Positions 10,957 through 20,682 of a DNA stretch of 64,000 nt are shown piece after piece. Source of the DNA: Halobacillus dabanensis. GTDB lineage: Bacteria > Bacillota > Bacilli > Bacillales > Halobacillaceae. The position numbers and the translations under genes are program-made. Numbering within the stretch: position 1 is the stretch's first letter; every line of letters begins with the position of its first letter. Where the stretch lies: assembly GCF_900114165.1 (NCBI RefSeq), contig NZ_FOSB01000010.1, forward strand, positions 62,001 to 126,000, written 5' to 3'. Below the pieces are notes generated by a model. That model saw only the letters and a list, made by a program, of their open reading frames with translations, had not been told where the DNA came from and did no database searches.

Positions 10957-12066
10957 TTGAGTAGTGAACTATTTGATGCCATGAATTATCTTGAAAAGGA
11001 AAAAGGCATCGACAAAAATCTTTTATTGGAAGCTCTTGAAGCAGCATTGATTTCTGCTTATAAGAAAAATTTCAATTCCGCGACTAATGTGCGTGTTGAT
11101 ATCAATGAAGAAGAAAGCGCAATGAAAGTCCTTGCAAGAAAAGAAATTGTAGAAGAGGTTATGGACCCTCAACAAGAAATTTCGCTAGAAGAAGCCAATC
11201 AAATCGATCCGAATTACGAAGTAGAAGATGTCATCGAGGTGGAAGTAACTCCGATGGACTTCGGGCGTATCGCTGCTCAAGCTGCTAAACAAGTGGTCAC
11301 ACAGCGTGTAAGAGAAGCGGAGCGAGGGATCATCTATGGAGAATATGTCGATCGCGAAGAAGATGTGATGACAGGGATCATTCAGCGTAAAGATCCACGT
11401 TTCGTCTATGTGAACCTTGGTAAAATCGAAGCTCGACTCCCAGAAGGAGAACAGATGCCGACAGAAACTTATGAAGTCCATGATCGGTTGAAAGTTTTTG
11501 TAACTAAAGTGGAGAACAGCAATAAAGGGCCTCACATTTATGTATCACGGACTCACCCTGGTTTGTTGAAACGCTTGTTTGAAATGGAAGTGCCTGAAAT
11601 TTATGATGGGACAGTAGAAGTTATGTCTGTGGCACGTGAAGCCGGCGATCGTTCGAAAATCTCAGTATTTGCAGAGGACCAGGAAATCGATCCGGTAGGT
11701 TCATGTGTTGGACAACGAGGGCAGCGAGTTCAAGCGATCGTCAATGAACTTAAAGGAGAGAAGATTGATATTGTGCAGTGGTCAGAAGACCCTGTCGAGT
11801 ATGTTTCCAATGCACTCAGCCCTTCTAAAGTTGTAGAAGTTCTTGTTGATGAAGAAGAGAAAGCGACGACAGTCATTGTCCCGGATTATCAATTGTCTCT
11901 TGCTATCGGCAAGCGTGGTCAAAACGCGCGATTAGCTGCGAAATTGACTGGATGGAAAATTGATATTAAAAGTGAAAGTGAAGCACGTGAACAAGGTATG
12001 CTTTCTGAACAAGCGGATGCCAGTGAAGATACAGTTTTTGAAGAAGAAATGTTTGATGACGAATAA
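10957..12066 (+). CDS. nusA: Transcription termination/antitermination factor NusA
   Basis: A 369-residue RNA polymerase-associated factor that modulates pausing and intrinsic termination. Layout: N-terminal polymerase-binding domain (1-125), S1 domain beginning about 131, then KH1 and KH2, with GQRGQRVQAIV near 250 and GKRGQNARLAA near 318. It lacks the C-terminal acidic repeats of the E. coli protein, as is normal in Bacillaceae. The start is TTG at 10957 after GGGGGAG. It is followed 14 bases later by rnpM. Confidence 0.96.
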   Translation: MSSELFDAMNYLEKEKGIDKNLLLEALEAALISAYKKNFNSATNVRVDINEEESAMKVLARKEIVEEVMDPQQEISLEEANQIDPNYEVEDVIEVEVTPMDFGRIAAQAAKQVVTQRVREAERGIIYGEYVDREEDVMTGIIQRKDPRFVYVNLGKIEARLPEGEQMPTETYEVHDRLKVFVTKVENSNKGPHIYVSRTHPGLLKRLFEMEVPEIYDGTVEVMSVAREAGDRSKISVFAEDQEIDPVGSCVGQRGQRVQAIVNELKGEKIDIVQWSEDPVEYVSNALSPSKVVEVLVDEEEKATTVIVPDYQLSLAIGKRGQNARLAAKLTGWKIDIKSESEAREQGMLSEQADASEDTVFEEEMFDDE

Positions 12067-12080
12067 GGAGGGGGAGAACA

Positions 12081-12362
12081 ATGACCCGTTCCAAGAAACA
12101 ACAACCGTTACGTAAATGTGTGGTGACCCAGGAGATGGTTCCTAAACAACAGTTGATCCGTGTTGTCCGCAACAAAGAGGGAGAGGTGTTTGTGGACGAT
12201 ACAGGAAAGAAAAATGGTCGAGGTGCCTATCTAAAGAAAGACATAAAGGTCATTGAACAAGCAAAAGCACAACAAGTCCTGAATCGCCATTTAAAAGCGA
12301 AAGTGGATGAAAGTATCTATGAAGAATTAACAGCTAAAGTAAAGGCAGACCCATCGTCATGA
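12081..12362 (+). CDS. rnpM: RNase P modulator RnpM (YlxR family)
   Basis: A 93-residue basic protein of the YlxR family (DUF448), which in B. subtilis binds the RNase P RNA and lowers its activity. The N-terminus LRKCVVTQEMVPKQQLIRVV and the GRGAYLKKD block near residue 46 are the conserved RNA-binding core. The ATG at 12081 has a GGAGGGGGAG site. Its stop overlaps the next start (ATGA at 12359-12362), so translation with ylxQ is probably coupled. Confidence 0.92.
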   Translation: MTRSKKQQPLRKCVVTQEMVPKQQLIRVVRNKEGEVFVDDTGKKNGRGAYLKKDIKVIEQAKAQQVLNRHLKAKVDESIYEELTAKVKADPSS

Positions 12363-12673
12363 GCAATAGCTATTTAAACTTATTGGGACTGGCTCTTAGA
12401 GCCGGAAAATGTACTCTCGGTGAAGAATCGATTGTACGTGAGATAAAGCAGCGTAAAGCCAAACTAGTTTTGATTGCTAATGACACAGGGAAACAAACAA
12501 AAAAGAAGCTCACAGATAAATGCAGCTTCTATGAAATACCTTGCTATGTGGTGGATGATAGAGACACTTTATCACAAGCCATCGGAAAGGCAGGGCGAGT
12601 CGCGATTGCAATTCTTGACCAGGGATTTGCGAAAAAATTGCAATCATTACTCGATGAATCTATTCGGGGGTGA
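12359..12673 (+). CDS. ylxQ: L7Ae-family K-turn RNA-binding protein YlxQ
   Basis: A 104-residue member of the L7Ae/L30e family. [18 protein letters not shown] at residues 6-23 and the [14 protein letters not shown] block near 37 are the fold's RNA-binding elements; homologues bind K-turn RNAs. It overlaps rnpM by four bases and ends eight bases before infB, in the conserved nusA-infB operon. The biological target is not known from sequence. Confidence 0.9.
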   Translation: MSNSYLNLLGLALRAGKCTLGEESIVREIKQRKAKLVLIANDTGKQTKKKLTDKCSFYEIPCYVVDDRDTLSQAIGKAGRVAIAILDQGFAKKLQSLLDESIRG

Positions 12674-12680
12674 AGATTTT

Positions 12681-14741
12681 ATGAGTAAAATCCGTGTATA
12701 TGAATATGCCAAAAAGAACGAACTATCAAGCAAACAAGTCATCCAAAAACTACAAAATCTTAATATTGAAGTGAACAATCATATGTCCACATTAGAAGAA
12801 GATGCAACCAAAAAACTGGACCAGGCGTTCGGGAAAGGGGACAATTCCAAAACTCAGAAACAAGAGAAAGGGAAGTCCCAAAATCCGAAGAACAATAAAA
12901 AGCCGAATAATAATAAACAGAAGAACAATAATCAGAGAAATCAAAAACCTGCTCCGCAGCAAAGCCAGAAAAAGTCTAAGAAGCAAACACCAGAGAAAAT
13001 TACGTATTCTGGCAGTCTGGCGGTCGGGGAACTTGCAGAAAAACTGAACAAAGATTCCTCTGAGATTATTAAAAAGCTTATGTTCCTTGGTGTTATGGCT
13101 ACAAAAAACCAGGAGCTTGATGCGGATTCAATCGAATTGATTTGCTCCGAGTACGGCGTAGAAGTGGAAGAAGAAGTCGTTGTCGATGAAACGGATATTG
13201 AAAACATGACGTTTGATGACGACCCTGAAGACCTACAGGAGCGACCAGCCGTCGTTACGATCATGGGTCACGTAGACCACGGTAAAACAACACTTCTTGA
13301 CCAAATTCGTAACACTAAAGTTACAGAAGGTGAAGCAGGCGGTATCACACAACACATCGGTGCATACCAAATCGAAGAGAATAATAAGAAGATTACTTTC
13401 TTAGATACCCCTGGTCACGCAGCGTTTACAAGCATGCGATCCCGTGGGGCTCAGGTAACGGATGTCGCCATTCTTGTGGTGGCAGCGGATGATGGCGTTA
13501 TGCCGCAAACTAAAGAAGCTATCAGTCACGCAAAAGCAGCAGAAGTGCCAATTATTGTGGCTGTAAATAAGATGGATAAAGAAGGGGCGAACCCTGACCG
13601 TGTCATGCAGGAACTCATGGAATATGAATTGATTTCTGAAGATTACGGTGGAGAAACAATTTTCGTGAAAATGTCCGCAGTAAACGGGGAAGGAATTGAC
13701 GAACTTCTAGAAATGATCGTTCTGGTATCAGAAATGGAAGAATTGAAAGCCAACCCGGATCGTGCAGCTTATGGTACTGTCATCGAAGCAGAGTTGGATA
13801 AAGGACGCGGACCTGTCGCTACGTTGCTTGTGCAGAATGGTACGCTGAATGTAAGTGACTCCGTAGTCGTCGGAAATACCTGGGGCCGCATCCGTGCAAT
13901 GGTGAACGATATCGGTCGTCGTGTCAAAGTAGCTGGACCTTCTACTCCTGTAGAAATTACAGGGTTGAATAACGTTCCACAAGCTGGAGATCGTTTCCTT
14001 GTTTTTGAAGACGAGAAGAAAGCACGATCTGTAGGGGAAGCTCGAGCGCAAAAACATCTGGAAGAAAATCGTAGTGCTACAGCAAAAGTAAGCCTTGATG
14101 ACTTGTTTGATCAAATCAAACAAGGAGATGTGAAAGAAATCAATTTGATTGTCAAAGGCGATGTGCAAGGTTCCGTTGAAGCTCTTGCCGGTTCTTTAGA
14201 AAAGATCGAAGTAGAAGGCGTAAAAGTGAAAATCATTCACACAGGCGTGGGTGCTATTACAGAATCAGATGTCGCCCTTGCTGCAGCTTCTAATGCAATC
14301 ATCATTGGTTTCAATGTGCGTCCAGATGGGAATGCTAGAAAAGCAGCCGAAGCAGAAGACGTGGAGATCCGACTTCACAACATCATTTATAAAGTCATGG
14401 AAGAAATTGAATCTGCTATGAAAGGTATGCTGGATCCTGAATATGAAGAGAAGATTATCGGTCAGGTAGAAGTGCGTGAAATCTTCAAAGTTTCCAAAAT
14501 CGGTACAATTGCTGGCTCTTATGTTACGGATGGTAAAGTCAATCGTAACTCTGGAGTTCGTGTCATTCGAGACGGTGTCGTTATCTATGAAGGTGAAATA
14601 GATGCATTGAAACGTTACAAAGATGACGCTAAAGAAGTCCAGCAAGGGTATGAGTGTGGAATTACAATCAAGAATTTCAACGATATCAAAGTCGGTGACA
14701 TCATCGAACCATTCGAAATGCAGGAAATTGAACGCAAATGA
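12681..14741 (+). CDS. infB: Translation initiation factor IF-2
   Basis: A 686-residue GTPase that brings initiator fMet-tRNA to the 30S subunit. After an N-terminal IF2N domain ([17 protein letters not shown]) comes a low-complexity Lys/Asn/Gln-rich linker (about 55-110), a second IF2N domain, and the G domain with GHVDHGKTT near 196, DTPGH and NKMD. C-terminal beta-barrel domains II-IV follow. The start is ATG at 12681 after GGGGGTGAAG; the same frame is open further upstream but runs across ylxQ and lacks a ribosome binding site. Its stop overlaps ylxP by four bases. Confidence 0.97.
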   Translation: MSKIRVYEYAKKNELSSKQVIQKLQNLNIEVNNHMSTLEEDATKKLDQAFGKGDNSKTQKQEKGKSQNPKNNKKPNNNKQKNNNQRNQKPAPQQSQKKSKKQTPEKITYSGSLAVGELAEKLNKDSSEIIKKLMFLGVMATKNQELDADSIELICSEYGVEVEEEVVVDETDIENMTFDDDPEDLQERPAVVTIMGHVDHGKTTLLDQIRNTKVTEGEAGGITQHIGAYQIEENNKKITFLDTPGHAAFTSMRSRGAQVTDVAILVVAADDGVMPQTKEAISHAKAAEVPIIVAVNKMDKEGANPDRVMQELMEYELISEDYGGETIFVKMSAVNGEGIDELLEMIVLVSEMEELKANPDRAAYGTVIEAELDKGRGPVATLLVQNGTLNVSDSVVVGNTWGRIRAMVNDIGRRVKVAGPSTPVEITGLNNVPQAGDRFLVFEDEKKARSVGEARAQKHLEENRSATAKVSLDDLFDQIKQGDVKEINLIVKGDVQGSVEALAGSLEKIEVEGVKVKIIHTGVGAITESDVALAAASNAIIIGFNVRPDGNARKAAEAEDVEIRLHNIIYKVMEEIESAMKGMLDPEYEEKIIGQVEVREIFKVSKIGTIAGSYVTDGKVNRNSGVRVIRDGVVIYEGEIDALKRYKDDAKEVQQGYECGITIKNFNDIKVGDIIEPFEMQEIERK

Positions 14742-15016
14742 TCATAAGCGCAGAAGTGGATTGTATCATCTATGATGCGCAATCGTTAAAAGGTAAGCGT
14801 GCCGTTTTGAAGCGGATCACCAAAAGGTTGCAAAACGAGTTCAACATCGCTGTCAGTGAGCTTGACTTTCAAGATTTATGGCAGCGAACTCGTATTGGTA
14901 TTGTAACGATTGCCAGTGATAAAGTCATTGCGGAACAAACGATGCAACAAGCGCTGACGTTTATCGATTCATTTCCTGAAATCGAGCGGACCGAAACCCA
15001 TTTGGAATGGTTATGA
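14738..15016 (+). CDS. ylxP: DUF503 family protein YlxP
   Basis: A 92-residue ferredoxin-like-fold protein of the DUF503 family, always found between infB and rbfA in Bacilli. Conserved features are the [15 protein letters not shown] segment at residues 12-26 and the D-x-Q-D-L-W-Q segment near 43. It overlaps the infB stop (ATGA) and is 27 bases before rbfA. Function is not established; the context and genetic work on homologues suggest a ribosome-assembly role. Confidence 0.88.
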   Translation: MIISAEVDCIIYDAQSLKGKRAVLKRITKRLQNEFNIAVSELDFQDLWQRTRIGIVTIASDKVIAEQTMQQALTFIDSFPEIERTETHLEWL

Positions 15017-15043
15017 TGTCTGGTTTAGAAGAGGTGAATAAAT

Positions 15044-15394
15044 ATGAATGATTTACGTGCGAACCGCGTAGGAGAACAAATGAAAAAAGAGATGAGCGAT
15101 ATCATCAGTAAGAAAATCAAAGATCCTCGTGTAGGGTTCGTTACTGTTACAGAAGTTAAAGTGACAGGTGATTTACAACAAGCAAAAGTATACATCTCTG
15201 TTTTAGGGGATGATAAACAAAAGCATGATACACTTGTAGGGCTTGCTAAAGCAAAAGGGTTCATCCGATCTGAGATTGGCCAAAGAATTCGTTTGCGTAA
15301 AACTCCAGAAATCATGTTTGAGTTTGACGAAGCGATTGAGAGAGGAAATCGTATCGAAACAATCCTTCGCGACCTGAATGATACCGAAGAATGA
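15044..15394 (+). CDS. rbfA: 30S ribosome-binding factor RbfA
   Basis: A 116-residue KH-fold protein that binds the small subunit during 16S rRNA maturation and cold adaptation. The N-terminal helix [23 protein letters not shown] and the [22 protein letters not shown] strand region are diagnostic. A ribosome binding site AGAGGTG precedes the ATG. A clear terminator follows within six bases, so truB must be reached by read-through or its own promoter. Confidence 0.95.
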   Translation: MNDLRANRVGEQMKKEMSDIISKKIKDPRVGFVTVTEVKVTGDLQQAKVYISVLGDDKQKHDTLVGLAKAKGFIRSEIGQRIRLRKTPEIMFEFDEAIERGNRIETILRDLNDTEE

Positions 15395-15400
15395 TAATGA

Positions 15401-15429
15401 AAATCCGTGCTGTAACAGCACGGATTTTA
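15401..15429 (+). terminator. Terminator between rbfA and truB
   Basis: AAATCCGTGCTG at 15401-15412, loop TAA, CAGCACGGATTT at 15416-15427. The T tract is short (TTTTAT), suggesting partial read-through into truB. Confidence 0.75.
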
Positions 15430-15457
15430 TATATGAAAAAGAGAGGGTGGTGAAATT

Positions 15458-16354
15458 ATGGATGGAATTCTCCCTTTATGGAAACCCAAAGGCTTTACTT
15501 CTCATGATTGTGTCAGTAAAGCACGAGGGATGCTGAAAACGAAAAAAATCGGTCATACAGGCACCCTTGATCCAGAAGTGGAAGGGGTTTTACCTCTCTG
15601 TGTAGGGAAAGCAACAAAAATAGTTCCTTTCTTGACGGATACAGAAAAGGTATATGAAGCTGAGGTGACTTTAGGATCTACCACAGATACGGAGGATGCT
15701 ACAGGGAATACAGTGGATTCTGCCACGGTTAAAGATACATGGTCTGAAGGAGAAATCCAAACATATCTGGATCGCTTTCAAGGGGCCATCACACAAGTTC
15801 CACCCATGTATTCAGCCGTAAAAGTCAATGGAAAGAAACTATATGAGTATGCCAGAGAGGGCATAGAAGTGGATAGACCTTCAAGAGAAGTGATGATAAA
15901 AGACATCCAAGTGATATCTGCTGATAGAGAAACGAGAGAGGAAACGTTCTCTTTTTCTTTCCGTGTTGTTTGTTCTAAAGGTACATACGTCAGAACCCTT
16001 TGTGTAGATATCGGAAAATCAATGGGGTATCCAGCTCACATGGCTTCCCTTATCCGTACAAGCACGGCGGACATCACAAGAGAAGACTGTCTTACATTGG
16101 ATGAGGTCCAAGAGGCTGCTGACGAAGGGCGGGGAGAAGAACTGCTTCTTCCTATTTCTCAAGGCCTTTCTCACATGCCTGCGCTAGAAGTGGATAAGGA
16201 TACAAAGGAAAAAATCAAACATGGCCAGGTCCTCCCATATCCAGAAGCTTTGAGTGTAGACCAATTTCTAATAAAACATGCGGGCCAAGTGTTAGCGATC
16301 TATCAGAAACACCCAGCGAAAACAGGGTTAATCAAACCGGTCCGCGTATTTTAA
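15458..16354 (+). CDS. truB: tRNA pseudouridine-55 synthase
   Basis: A 298-residue enzyme that converts U55 in the T-loop of tRNAs to pseudouridine. The N-terminal GILPLWKPKGFTSHD and the catalytic loop GHTGTLDPEVEGVLP are intact, with the nucleophile at Asp38. A C-terminal PUA-like domain follows from about residue 235. ATG at 15458 follows GAGAGGGTGG. In B. subtilis the next gene is ribC (ribF); here the next gene is rpsO. Confidence 0.95.
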   Translation: MDGILPLWKPKGFTSHDCVSKARGMLKTKKIGHTGTLDPEVEGVLPLCVGKATKIVPFLTDTEKVYEAEVTLGSTTDTEDATGNTVDSATVKDTWSEGEIQTYLDRFQGAITQVPPMYSAVKVNGKKLYEYAREGIEVDRPSREVMIKDIQVISADRETREETFSFSFRVVCSKGTYVRTLCVDIGKSMGYPAHMASLIRTSTADITREDCLTLDEVQEAADEGRGEELLLPISQGLSHMPALEVDKDTKEKIKHGQVLPYPEALSVDQFLIKHAGQVLAIYQKHPAKTGLIKPVRVF

Positions 16355-16461
16355 ATACTCTTCTGGATTATGGAGAAGAATATAGAACCTCTTTTTAATG
16401 GGGGTAGGTTTACCCGAGGAAAGAAAATATAGGTTTTCTAACTATAGATTTGAGCTATCCC

Positions 16462-16579
16462 TTGCATTTTAAGCAAAAAAAATGTACTCTTTAATATGGA
16501 ACCTTCGCTTGGCGGATTGTAACTCCGACGTCCGCTCGGGGAAAGGGAATTTTTAAATTTTTTAGGAGGTGTAGCTATA
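16462..16579 (+). promoter_or_regulatory. rpsO leader with candidate S15 autoregulatory structure
   Basis: The 225 bases between truB and rpsO contain a possible -35 (TTGCAT, 16462) and then a GC-rich folded stretch at 16500-16545, with CGGA/TCCG and GCGGA/TCCGC alternatives, ending just before the AGGAGGTG ribosome binding site. Ribosomal protein S15 represses its own mRNA in Geobacillus and other bacteria through such a leader. The exact S15-binding elements were not resolved by eye. Confidence 0.35.
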
Positions 16580-16849
16580 ATGGCTATCACACAAGAACGT
16601 AAACAAGAACTAATCAGTGAGTACAAGACTCATGACAATGACACGGGTTCTCCGGAGGTACAGATTGCTGTACTTACTGAGCAGATCACTACATTGAACG
16701 AGCACCTACGTGCACACAAGCAGGACCACCACTCTCGTCGTGGATTGCTTAAAATGGTAGGTAAGCGTCGTAACCTATTGAACTACCTTCGTAATAAGGA
16801 TATTACACGTTACCGTGAGTTAATCAAGAGCCTTGGCTTGCGTCGTTAA
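16580..16849 (+). CDS. rpsO: 30S ribosomal protein S15
   Basis: An 89-residue primary 16S rRNA-binding protein. The [16 protein letters not shown] block near residue 20 and [19 protein letters not shown] near 45 are universal S15 sequences that contact helices 20-22 of 16S rRNA. A strong AGGAGGTG lies nine bases before the ATG. A perfect terminator follows within nine bases, separating it from pnp. Confidence 0.98.
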   Translation: MAITQERKQELISEYKTHDNDTGSPEVQIAVLTEQITTLNEHLRAHKQDHHSRRGLLKMVGKRRNLLNYLRNKDITRYRELIKSLGLRR

Positions 16850-16858
16850 TGTATGGGG

Positions 16859-16886
16859 AAAAGCGGGAGTTATTCCCGCTTTTTCT
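16859..16886 (+). terminator. Terminator after rpsO
   Basis: AAAAGCGGGA at 16859-16868 pairs with TCCCGCTTTT at 16874-16883, followed by T and C. Confidence 0.85.
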
Positions 16887-16902
16887 GTATGTTTACATAC
16901 AG
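16885..16902 (+). other. Short hairpin at the 5' side of the pnp leader
   Basis: CTGTATG, loop TTTA, CATACAG, directly after the rpsO terminator tail. It could be a processing site in read-through rpsO-pnp mRNA; PNPase genes in other bacteria are controlled by cleavage of a leader hairpin. Confidence 0.3.
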
Positions 16903-16971
16903 AAGGGTGTAAACTGACAATATACCCTTAATATGAATTAAGAAGAGTTATCGAGAGGAGTTAAGTTCTTT

Positions 16972-19095
16972 ATGGCAGAAGAAAAGCAAGTGTTTTCCAT
17001 TGATGTCGCTGGACGCACGTTCTCTGTAGAAATCGGGGAATTGGCGAAACAAGCGAATGGTGCAGCACTCATCCATTATGGTGATACGACTGTCCTATCC
17101 ACAGCAACCGGTAGTAAAGAACCGAAGGACCTACCGTTTTTCCCATTGACTGTAAACTATGAAGAGCGTCTATACGCTGTAGGTAAAATACCAGGTGGAT
17201 TTATTAAACGTGAGGGACGTCCGAGTGATAAAGCCGTTTTAGCGTCCCGTCTTATCGATCGTCCGATTCGTCCATTATTCCCAGAAGGATTCCGAAATGA
17301 TGTTCAGGTCATTAGCTCAGTTATGAGTGTGGACCAGGATTGTTCTTCTGAAATGGCAGCCATGCTTGGTTCATCCATTTCCTTAGGTGTTTCTGACATT
17401 CCTTTTGGAGGTCCGATTGCTGGAGTCATCGTTGGCCGTGTGGATGGTGAATTTGTCATCAACCCTACAATTGAGCAACAAGAAAAAAGCGATATCGACT
17501 TGACAGTAGCTGGAACAAAAGAAGCGATCAACATGGTGGAAGCAGGAGCGAATGAAGTTTCTGAAAAAGACATGTTGGAAGCGATTATGTTTGGTCACGA
17601 AGAAATTAAGCGTCTTGTTAATTTCCAGGAAGAAATTATTGCCGCAGTCGGCCGAGAGAAAATGGAAGTCCAATTATTCGACCTTGATGCTGAGTTGAAG
17701 AGCAAAGTGGAAGAAGAAGCAACAGATGCGATTGTACAAGCCATCAAAACCGAAGAGAAAAAAGCACGGGAAGAAGCCATTGCGCAAGTGAAATCTGATA
17801 TTGTAGCTTCTTATGAAGAGCAAGAAGCAGATGAAGAAACATTGAAGCAAGTCGGTTCGATTCTAGAAGATATGGTTAAAACCGAGGTGCGTCGTTTAAT
17901 CACCAAAGATAAGATTCGCCCGGACGGTCGTGGCGTTGATGAGATCCGCTCCTTAACATCCCGTGTCGGTCTTCTCCCACGTACACACGGGTCCGGATTG
18001 TTCACACGTGGACAAACACAGGCTCTGAGCGTTTGTACGCTAGGTGCACTTGGAGATGTACAAATCCTCGACGGACTTGATTTAGAAGAGTCTAAGCGGT
18101 TTATGCACCATTACAACTTCCCTAAATTCTCTGTAGGTGAAACAGGTCCGATTCGAGGGCCGGGACGCAGGGAAATCGGTCATGGAGCGTTAGGAGAACG
18201 TGCACTAGAGGTCGTGATACCTTCTGAAACAGAGTTCCCTTACACTATACGCCTTGTTTCTGAAGTATTAGAATCTAACGGTTCAACATCACAAGCTAGT
18301 ATTTGCGCAAGCACTTTAGCAATGATGGATGCTGGTGTACCGATTAAAGCACCTGTTGCTGGTATTGCTATGGGGTTAGTGAAATCAGGCGAGGATTATA
18401 CGATTTTGACAGATATCCAGGGCATGGAAGATGCGCTTGGAGATATGGACTTCAAAGTTGCTGGTACAGAAAAAGGTGTTACAGCTCTACAAATGGATAT
18501 CAAGATTGAAGGTCTATCCAGAGAAATTTTGGAAGAAGCATTAGCTCAAGCTAAGAAAGGCCGCATGGAAATTCTTGGCCATATGCTTGAAACTATTCCG
18601 GAAACACGGGAAGAGCTTTCTCAGCATGCTCCTAAGATCATGACAATGAAAATCAATCCAGATAAGATTCGTGATGTCATTGGACCGAGTGGGAAGCAGA
18701 TCAATCAAATCATTGATGATACAGGCGTGAAAATTGATATTGAGCAGGACGGAACGGTATTCATCTCTTCTACAGATGCAAGCATGAATATGACTGCTCA
18801 AAAGATCATCGAAGATATAGTCCGTGAAGTTGAAGTTGGCGAAATTTATAATGGTAAAGTTAAGCGCATAGAGAAATTCGGTGCTTTCGTCGAGCTTTTC
18901 AAAGGAAAAGAAGGCCTTGTACACATTTCTGAAATGGCTGAAGAACGTATCGGCAAAGTGGAAGATATCGTCTCCATTGGTGATACAATCAAAGTCAAGG
19001 TTAAAGAAATCGATAATCAAGGTAGGATCAACCTCTCAAGAAAAGCGGTTCTTATCGAAGAGAAAAAGAAAGAAGAGAACGTGGAACAATCATAA
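16972..19095 (+). CDS. pnp: Polyribonucleotide nucleotidyltransferase (PNPase)
   Basis: A 707-residue phosphorolytic 3'-5' exoribonuclease. Two RNase PH domains (about 10-220 and 310-540, the second with [17 protein letters not shown]) flank an all-helical domain, followed by a KH domain near 555-615 ([11 protein letters not shown]) and an S1 domain from about 622 ([15 protein letters not shown]). The ATG at 16972 follows GAGAGGAG. It degrades mRNA together with RNase Y, encoded at 44.1 kb. Confidence 0.97.
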   Translation: MAEEKQVFSIDVAGRTFSVEIGELAKQANGAALIHYGDTTVLSTATGSKEPKDLPFFPLTVNYEERLYAVGKIPGGFIKREGRPSDKAVLASRLIDRPIRPLFPEGFRNDVQVISSVMSVDQDCSSEMAAMLGSSISLGVSDIPFGGPIAGVIVGRVDGEFVINPTIEQQEKSDIDLTVAGTKEAINMVEAGANEVSEKDMLEAIMFGHEEIKRLVNFQEEIIAAVGREKMEVQLFDLDAELKSKVEEEATDAIVQAIKTEEKKAREEAIAQVKSDIVASYEEQEADEETLKQVGSILEDMVKTEVRRLITKDKIRPDGRGVDEIRSLTSRVGLLPRTHGSGLFTRGQTQALSVCTLGALGDVQILDGLDLEESKRFMHHYNFPKFSVGETGPIRGPGRREIGHGALGERALEVVIPSETEFPYTIRLVSEVLESNGSTSQASICASTLAMMDAGVPIKAPVAGIAMGLVKSGEDYTILTDIQGMEDALGDMDFKVAGTEKGVTALQMDIKIEGLSREILEEALAQAKKGRMEILGHMLETIPETREELSQHAPKIMTMKINPDKIRDVIGPSGKQINQIIDDTGVKIDIEQDGTVFISSTDASMNMTAQKIIEDIVREVEVGEIYNGKVKRIEKFGAFVELFKGKEGLVHISEMAEERIGKVEDIVSIGDTIKVKVKEIDNQGRINLSRKAVLIEEKKKEENVEQS

Positions 19096-19400
19096 AGAAG
19101 GAAAGAAGAGATACTGGCTTGCCAGTCTCTTTTTTTATGCCTGAATTCAGCAACAAATCATTTATGATTGAATCGCATTGGGCTGTTTGTTCTGTCTCAT
19201 GAGAATAGAGGTCCTAAAGCATTTGCTCTACTTGAGTGGATGCTTTTCTTTTTAATCATAAAAATTCACCCCGGAAGCATTCTTTAAAGATAACTTTCAT
19301 AAGGGAAAATAATTATCCGCCCCTTCAAAAAGTTATCCAGCAAGAAAAATAGTCTATTTGATGGACAACCCCCATAGGATTAATACAGGGGTGAGTGCCG
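19096..19400. other. Gene-free region between pnp and ylxY
   Basis: After the pnp terminator there is one further candidate hairpin (AAAGCAT at 19216-19222 with ATGCTTT at 19240-19246, T-rich tail TCTTTTT). No clear promoter for ylxY was recognised and no coding potential was seen. Confidence 0.5.
19106..19137 (+). terminator. Terminator after pnp
   Basis: ACTGG-CTTG-CCAGT core with outer AAGAG/CTCTT pairs and a two-base bulge, then TTTTTTT. Confidence 0.8.
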
Positions 19401-20321
19401 ATGAGTTTCCGAATAGTTGGGCTATTATTCATCTGCCTTTCTTTTTTTACTGGTTTAGGACTAGCATACTTAACGGTAAATGAAGCAGTGACCGTGAATA
19501 AAGATGATTCTCTTTATCAAAAAATCGAATCAGAGAAAAGCAACTATGAATGGGAAGCCGAAGATGCAAAGATCGACTCCGTATGGAAAAAGACACCTGG
19601 CATCGTTGGACGTACGGTAGATGTGGAAGCCTCCTATAAGAAAATGAAAAAAGAGGGAAACTACGACCCGAAGCTTTTAGTTTATAAATTAGTAAGGCCG
19701 AAAGTTTCATTAGAAGATCTTCCAGCATCACCCATTTATAGAGGCCATCCAGAAAAACAAATGGTTTCACTTTTGATCAATGTTTCATGGGGAGAAGAGT
19801 ATATCCCTGATATGGTGGAGATTTTGAACAAACACCAGGTGAAAGCTACATTTTTTATTGATGGTGCATTTGCGAATGACTTTACCCATCTTGTACAGAT
19901 GATAGAGGAAGAGGGTCATACTCTTGGCAGCCATGGATATAAACATAAAGATATGGCTCAAATGTCTAAACAGGAGGCAAGAAATAATTTAGAACAAGCC
20001 AATGATCTGCTTTTTGCTCTAACAAAGGAAGAGATTAAATATTTCGCCCCTCCTTCCGGCAGCTTTAATACAGGGACGGTGGAGGTTGCTGATGAAATGG
20101 GAATGGAGACCATTTTATGGACAGTGGATACCATTGATTGGAAAAAGCCGACGAAGGATGTTTTGATTAGCAGGGTCATGAATAAAATTCACAACGGAGC
20201 CACGATTCTTATGCATCCAACACAGGTAACGGTAGACAGTCTTCCAGTATTAATCGAAAAAATCAAAGCGAAGGAGTATAAAATATCTTCCTTGCCTAAG
20301 TTGTTGAGTGAAGAAAGATGA
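19401..20321 (+). CDS. ylxY: Polysaccharide deacetylase-like sporulation protein YlxY
   Basis: A 306-residue protein with an N-terminal membrane anchor or signal (residues 4-25) and a NodB-like domain from about 120. The domain keeps the zinc-binding pair GSHGYKH near 178 and a PPSGSFN segment near 215, but the usual catalytic T-F-D-D-G is replaced by NVSWGEEY, so the two acidic residues of that motif are missing. Catalysis is therefore doubtful or altered. ATG at 19401 is six bases after AGGGGTGAG; the in-frame GTG at 19395 overlaps that site. It sits between pnp and ymxH as in Bacillus, but without mlpA in between. Confidence 0.88.
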   Translation: MSFRIVGLLFICLSFFTGLGLAYLTVNEAVTVNKDDSLYQKIESEKSNYEWEAEDAKIDSVWKKTPGIVGRTVDVEASYKKMKKEGNYDPKLLVYKLVRPKVSLEDLPASPIYRGHPEKQMVSLLINVSWGEEYIPDMVEILNKHQVKATFFIDGAFANDFTHLVQMIEEEGHTLGSHGYKHKDMAQMSKQEARNNLEQANDLLFALTKEEIKYFAPPSGSFNTGTVEVADEMGMETILWTVDTIDWKKPTKDVLISRVMNKIHNGATILMHPTQVTVDSLPVLIEKIKAKEYKISSLPKLLSEER

Positions 20322-20339
20322 GGAAGGGGTTGGTGTCTT

Positions 20340-20573
20340 GTGAGGATGAAATCATTATCTAGAAAAGAAGTTATTAATGTAGAAAACGGGGAGAAGTTGG
20401 GCGTCCTAGGAAGGGCAGACTTAATCATAGATCCTGAATCTGGAACTATAAAATCCCTGGTCATTTTAAATGATGGACTTATCGGGTTCGGAAAATCAAG
20501 GAAAGAGTTGACGATCGCTTGGGACCAAATCCAAACAATCGGGGATGATACCATCCTATTGAAGAAATCTTAA
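20340..20573 (+). CDS. ymxH: PRC-barrel sporulation protein, YlmC/YmxH family
   Basis: A 77-residue PRC-barrel protein. The core LGVLGRADLIIDPESGTIKSLVI is typical of the small YlmC/YmxH spore proteins. The start is taken as GTG at 20340 (MRMKSLSRKEV), about ten bases after AGGAAGGGG; an internal ATG at 20346 would be too far away. It is followed immediately by a terminator whose stem begins at the stop codon. Role is unknown beyond sporulation association. Confidence 0.82.
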   Translation: MRMKSLSRKEVINVENGEKLGVLGRADLIIDPESGTIKSLVILNDGLIGFGKSRKELTIAWDQIQTIGDDTILLKKS

Positions 20574-20602
20574 ACACTGCAGCATAGGCTGCAGTGTTTT
20601 TT
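20573..20602 (+). terminator. Terminator after ymxH
   Basis: AACACTGCAGC at 20573-20583, loop ATAG, GCTGCAGTGTT at 20588-20598, then TTTT. Confidence 0.9.
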
Positions 20603-20617
20603 GTTGCTCAACAATAT

Positions 20618-20645
20618 CACTAACTAGACGTTACGGCATAGGATA
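20618..20645 (+). promoter_or_regulatory. Candidate sigma-K promoter of dpaAB
   Basis: The -10 CATAGGATA at 20637-20645 fits the CATANNNTA consensus exactly and CAC at 20618-20620 lies 16 bases upstream. In B. subtilis the dipicolinate synthase operon is transcribed by mother-cell sigma-K. It lies 38 bases before the dpaA ATG. Confidence 0.6.
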
Positions 20646-20682
20646 CAAGGAGATAAGATACTAGATAAAGGGGACATCGGGG

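Noticed and set aside
12474-12680. N-terminal extension of infB upstream of 12681
   Set aside because: It runs over ylxQ in another frame; the ATG at 12681 has a ribosome binding site and the normal IF-2 N-terminus.
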